Below are positions 60,982 through 64,000 of a DNA stretch of 64,000 nt, piece by piece. The notes beneath the pieces were generated by a model. The model was not told the DNA's origin, ran no database searches, and was given only the letters and a program-made list of their open reading frames with translations. The translations under genes were made by a program, and so were the position numbers. How positions within the stretch are numbered: position 1 is the stretch's first letter; every line of letters starts with the position of its first letter. This stretch comes from Eukaryota sp. TZLM1-RC (lineage: Eukaryota > Metamonada: BaSk clade), in the NCBI GenBank assembly GCA_040285825.1, contig JAUPSS010000007.1:1710689-1774688 (forward strand). Reading direction: 5' to 3'.

Positions 60982-61432
60982 ACTTATAAGAATACTTTAC
61001 ATTTGTTCATACATTATTGAGCACTTCATGAATTCAATTCCTGCAATACTGTTAAATTATTCTCTAATACTAGACAACTGAATGAAACTCTCTCATCAAT
61101 ATCTTTGGATGCCATACTACCATTTATTTTTCCTCTATGGAAGTATAGAAATCTATATTCCAAACGGTGGAAATCTCTATACGGGATTTCCGGTCCAACA
61201 ATGATCTGACTGTGCAGTGTGTTTAACTAACATTACCTTCACAAAAAAAATTACATAAAATTCTTTATTAGCTATAAACATTTAACAAAACAAAATTATT
61301 CACCCTTCTCCACTGCACAGCAAATAGGCAACTGTACCTCATAACCACTGACTCCACGTTGTAAATCTTGAATAATATCATTATCACTTTAAATAAAAAT
61401 TCAACAAGAACCTCATTGAAAAACTAACAAAA
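60982..61432. other. Intergenic upstream of the SRP9-like ORF
   Basis: No recognised gene. AT-rich; no intron-like motif was found that would add a 5' exon to the small gene. Confidence 0.35.
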
Positions 61433-61630
61433 ATGAAAAATCCTAAGGTCAACGTCAAGATTGCTTTCCATGATGAGGACAATAAAATTCCTCGAAGAGT
61501 CAAAATGACAGTTAAAGGAAGAGAAGACTGTTCACATCTATATTTTAAATTTGTTGAGCATAATAAATATAATGAGTTGAGAGACAAAATAATGCTTGGG
61601 TTAGCACAAGAAAGGAAGACAATAAACTAA
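61433..61630 (+). CDS. Small basic protein, SRP9-like (tentative)
   Basis: 65 residues starting MKNPKVNVKIAFHD. The strand pattern (KVNVKIAFHDED...RRVKMTVKG...SHLYFKF) followed by a helix (NKYNELRDKIMLGLAQE) fits the Alu-domain fold of SRP9 (beta-beta-beta-alpha). Size and charge would also suit a small ribosomal protein such as eL38, and neither match is strong. If SRP9, the N-terminal helix is missing or in an upstream exon. The context gives no support either way. AAAAATG start context and a normal TAA stop. Confidence 0.5.
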   Translation: MKNPKVNVKIAFHDEDNKIPRRVKMTVKGREDCSHLYFKFVEHNKYNELRDKIMLGLAQERKTIN

Positions 61631-62130
61631 GGGATTGCACACCCACTCTTTTTTATTAGTATTGTTGTTTTGTAGTTTTTGGTGTGTTTCTACAATAAAT
61701 TTATTATTGGTAAAATTATCAAGGATGAATTCTCAACACGTTTATTATGTTTAATTCGGAAGAATTTAACATCATATCACTTCAAATCACAGTAACGAGG
61801 TGATTATTGTTGATTTTTAAGTAGATAAGTTCTACAATGATCAGTTCTAGTCTAAAAGACCTAATCATCTGAGTCAATGATAACTTGAACACGTAAAGAA
61901 CAATGTGAGAATGATAAAAATCAGATGCTTCACTGCCACTGAGATGACAACCACAATAAGATCAATTAACCATGTGATCATAAGTCACAACTTGTCATTT
62001 AAAAACAATTGGTAGATAAGGTTGTGCTTATTTAAATTTACTCTCTGACCTGAATACTAAAATTAAATTTGAGAAAGAATAAAAAAATCATTTAATATGT
62101 ATAATTAATATTTATAGAACATACAATCTT
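61631..62130. other. Intergenic, AT-rich
   Basis: No gene or repeat recognised between the small SRP9-like gene and the AP-2 mu gene. Confidence 0.4.
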
Positions 62131-63411
62131 CTAACTCATTCTAACCGAATACGACCCTTCACTTGCACCAGTAACGTATCGTACCCAACGAACACTTTCA
62201 TATCCACTATTCTCAATTACTTTGAGAAATTGTACCTTGATTCCTGAAGCAGCGTACATTGGGATGGAAAAGTTCACAGTGGCAGGAGGCCGCACCCACT
62301 TGATGGAAGTAGACTGAGTTGACAGTAGTTCAACATGAGAGGTGAGGACGAATTCTCTTTTTCCATGAAACTTTTTGATTTTCCAACTAATACCACCATT
62401 CTCCATGTCATACGTCGCTTTTCCCCCTCCTTGACTGACAGAAGACGAAACTTTGGCAGTAGATGGTGGTACTGGAATCAACATATCAAAGCTATTTGCA
62501 TGTTGGTGGGCACCAAAAGTAGATCGAACCACAACCATTAAATCCAGCTTATTTTGTCCAATTTCATTGATAACAATCTTACATACAAATGGTGGTTTTA
62601 AAACCTCAGATACCCTATAAGACATTAATTCAAACTCGCCATCAGGGGGGATAAAGTTGACAGTTCGTTCTAATTCTAAATCAGAAAGTCGCACACATTG
62701 AGCAAATGTCCAATCTTCAATGGATACTTGCTTTCCTGAAGTAGATCTGTTACCAGCAACCACTAACTTATCGTTCAGACCAAGTTTACATTCTGGCATT
62801 CCCGAGAGCTGACTCTTAACTACAACTTTACCTTTAATATCACAGTTCAAGACTTCACCATCCACGGACATCATCATTGAAATGTTCTCAACAAAATCCA
62901 TATAGATTTGGTTCTTTCTATGTTTAATACCTTGGGGTCTCCATGACACTTGCCCTGTTGCCTGAACTGTGACGTCTTCTGGCTGGGTCTTTTGGGACTT
63001 CCCTGCATTGGAAATAGTAAGACGTAAGATATCACCAGCAGTGTTCTGGGGGTATCCAAAGTCTATGGATTCATCAAGAAGTTCATAGAGAAGGACAAAG
63101 TTTGTTCGTATCGAGTCTTCAGTTATTTTACCACCAACGAACTGCTTGAATGTGTTCATCATTTGTTGGAGATATTCAAATACAGAGGCAGTGTTTGCAT
63201 TGGAGCGTGTAACAGCAACAAAGAAGACATTTTGTTCACGTATGTGGAAAAAAGTACATTGACCGAGTTTGGTGATTGGAGACCCAAACTCCTTGGCAGC
63301 GACAACTTTTGTACGGAAAAAGTCAGCTTCTGCACGGGATACATCACCACGGTAGCGACGCCAAATAAGAACTTCTCCTTTGGTGTTCAGTAAAAGTAAG
63401 GCGTTGATCAT
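62131..63411 (-). CDS. AP2M1: AP-2 complex mu subunit (medium chain)
   Basis: 426 residues. The N-terminal longin-like domain (1 to about 140) reads MINALLLLNTKGEVLIWRRYRGDVSR...TKLGQCTFFHIREQNVFFVAVTRSN and NFVLLYELLDESIDFGYPQNT, matching AP-2 mu (NHKGEVLISRVYRDDIGR..., [21 protein letters not shown]) more closely than AP-1 mu. The C-terminal mu homology domain (about 160-426) binds tyrosine-based sorting signals, with SWRPQGIKHRKNQIYMDFVENISMMM and a C-terminal RWVRYVT strand. The linker between the domains carries TSQ and KSQ sites. It functions in clathrin-mediated endocytosis at the plasma membrane. One exon with ATG at 63411. Confidence 0.95.
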   Translation of the reverse strand: MINALLLLNTKGEVLIWRRYRGDVSRAEADFFRTKVVAAKEFGSPITKLGQCTFFHIREQNVFFVAVTRSNANTASVFEYLQQMMNTFKQFVGGKITEDSIRTNFVLLYELLDESIDFGYPQNTAGDILRLTISNAGKSQKTQPEDVTVQATGQVSWRPQGIKHRKNQIYMDFVENISMMMSVDGEVLNCDIKGKVVVKSQLSGMPECKLGLNDKLVVAGNRSTSGKQVSIEDWTFAQCVRLSDLELERTVNFIPPDGEFELMSYRVSEVLKPPFVCKIVINEIGQNKLDLMVVVRSTFGAHQHANSFDMLIPVPPSTAKVSSSVSQGGGKATYDMENGGISWKIKKFHGKREFVLTSHVELLSTQSTSIKWVRPPATVNFSIPMYAASGIKVQFLKVIENSGYESVRWVRYVTGASEGSYSVRMS

Positions 63412-64000
63412 TGTTGCAAATGATGGCTAGGTCAAGGAATAAACGGTTAGTTGATAAAAATCTTGTCTAAGTCTAGTCTATAAAAATCTATTGGAATCCT
63501 TCTGTTCTCCACGCTGCTATGAGTTAAACCTATCCCCTTGAATTCAGGTTCGGACTCTTGAGAAAGACGATTTTCTGGTTAATAGCTTATTTCTGAACCT
63601 TCACTGTTTTGAATGTGCGTGGTTGATAATAATATTGCATGGTGATTAATATTTATATAATATAATATATATAATAATATACAATTTTAGTGACGGTAGT
63701 ATTATAGGTGATTTAAATTGTTACTAAAAGTGCTAATACTCACCACATAACTAATAATTCCAAAATAAATATTATCGATTCATGTTTTATTATATTGTTC
63801 GTTCAAGTGTTGGTAAATAGAATAGTGTTGGTGAAAGAAGTGGTGTGGTGAAAGAGGATTTTATAATTATGTGTACAAAACGAAAACCACAGTTGAGCTT
63901 TTCGAGATAATTTCGCATCCTGCCTGCTGAATTAAGATCTGGTTTCCCTCACAGTTCAGAGAACACGCTAAAGCTGTTTTATGTGGGATTTTGCAATTAT
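63412..64000. other. Intergenic; holds the second copy of a 47-bp repeat
   Basis: The upstream flank of AP2M1; no gene is supported to the window end. Contains the repeat at 63508-63554. Confidence 0.4.
63508..63554. repeat. 47-bp dispersed sequence, copy 2
   Basis: 46 of 47 bases match 15809-15855, in the same orientation. It lies about 100 bp upstream of the AP2M1 start. Confidence 0.85.

Noticed and set aside
1-64000. CRISPR arrays, bacterial operons, ribosome-binding sites, attachment sites
   Set aside because: None are present, and the spliceosomal introns and eukaryote-specific gene set make a prokaryotic source unlikely.
1-64000. LTR retrotransposon or retrovirus-like elements
   Set aside because: No long direct terminal repeats, integrase, protease or RNase H motifs; the RT copies have poly-A or A/T-rich 3' ends and 5' truncations, as in non-LTR elements.
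1-64000. A named species assignment (for example Trichomonas, Giardia or Carpediemonas)
   Set aside because: Short introns with fused branch and acceptor, flavodiiron protein and AT content fit metamonads, but nothing in the window allows a genus to be fixed.

Overview
The window is AT-rich nuclear DNA from a ciliated protist with compact genes. Genes are mostly single-exon, use the standard stop codons, and lie close together on both strands. IFT172 shows that the organism builds cilia or flagella. A complete class A flavodiiron protein and seven inferred introns of only 27-36 nt, whose branch-point-like motif is fused to the acceptor, point to an oxygen-poor, metamonad-like lineage. That placement is an inference; no rRNA or other taxonomic marker is present.

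Layout. 0.4-7.3 kb: POLE2/DPB2, a decayed retroelement, a serine-rich ORF, the PP4 catalytic subunit and an EFG1-like rRNA-processing factor. 7.5-9.4 kb: retroelement. 9.5-15.1 kb: IFT172 and a P-loop kinase. 15.9-18.1 kb: retroelement pieces. 18.5-25.2 kb: the meiotic helicase HFM1/MER3, a broken Fanzor (eukaryotic TnpB-like, RNA-guided nuclease) gene and RBM28/NOP4. 25.5-33.8 kb: retroelement nest, in which one host copy is interrupted by two other retroelements in opposite orientations. 33.8-37.6 kb: gene-poor, with two MITEs and a retroelement 3' piece. 37.7-47.2 kb: COMMD4, archease, another retroelement with a MITE inside, a second Fanzor tail, a small GTPase-fold-like protein, a proline/serine-rich protein and a 1,675-residue coiled-coil protein. 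47.4-52.6 kb: retroelement remnants, including an hAT-like terminal-inverted-repeat element that landed in one retroelement and carries a piece of another. 53.6-54.2 kb: Tc1/mariner-like MITE. 54.3-64 kb: a two-zinc-pair basic protein, PP4 regulatory subunit 3 (SMEK), flavodiiron protein, branched-chain aminotransferase, a small SRP9-like protein and the AP-2 mu subunit.

Functional links. The PP4 catalytic subunit and its PP4R3 targeting subunit are about 50 kb apart in the window. EFG1 and RBM28/NOP4 both act in ribosome assembly. POLE2 and HFM1 act in replication and meiotic recombination. There is no operon-like arrangement; convergent and divergent neighbours are 10-175 bp apart.

Mobile DNA covers roughly a third of the window. 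The retroelements form at least four related families (named A-D here). They share a reverse transcriptase, a CxC-X7/9-H-XXX-C knuckle and an R-x-D-...-D motif. This matches the restriction-like-endonuclease (R2/CRE-type) architecture of non-LTR retrotransposons rather than the apurinic-endonuclease type. The most notable items are the Fanzor relics, the catalytic-site substitutions in the youngest retroelement family, the fixed-spacing intron acceptor and the nested transposon structures.
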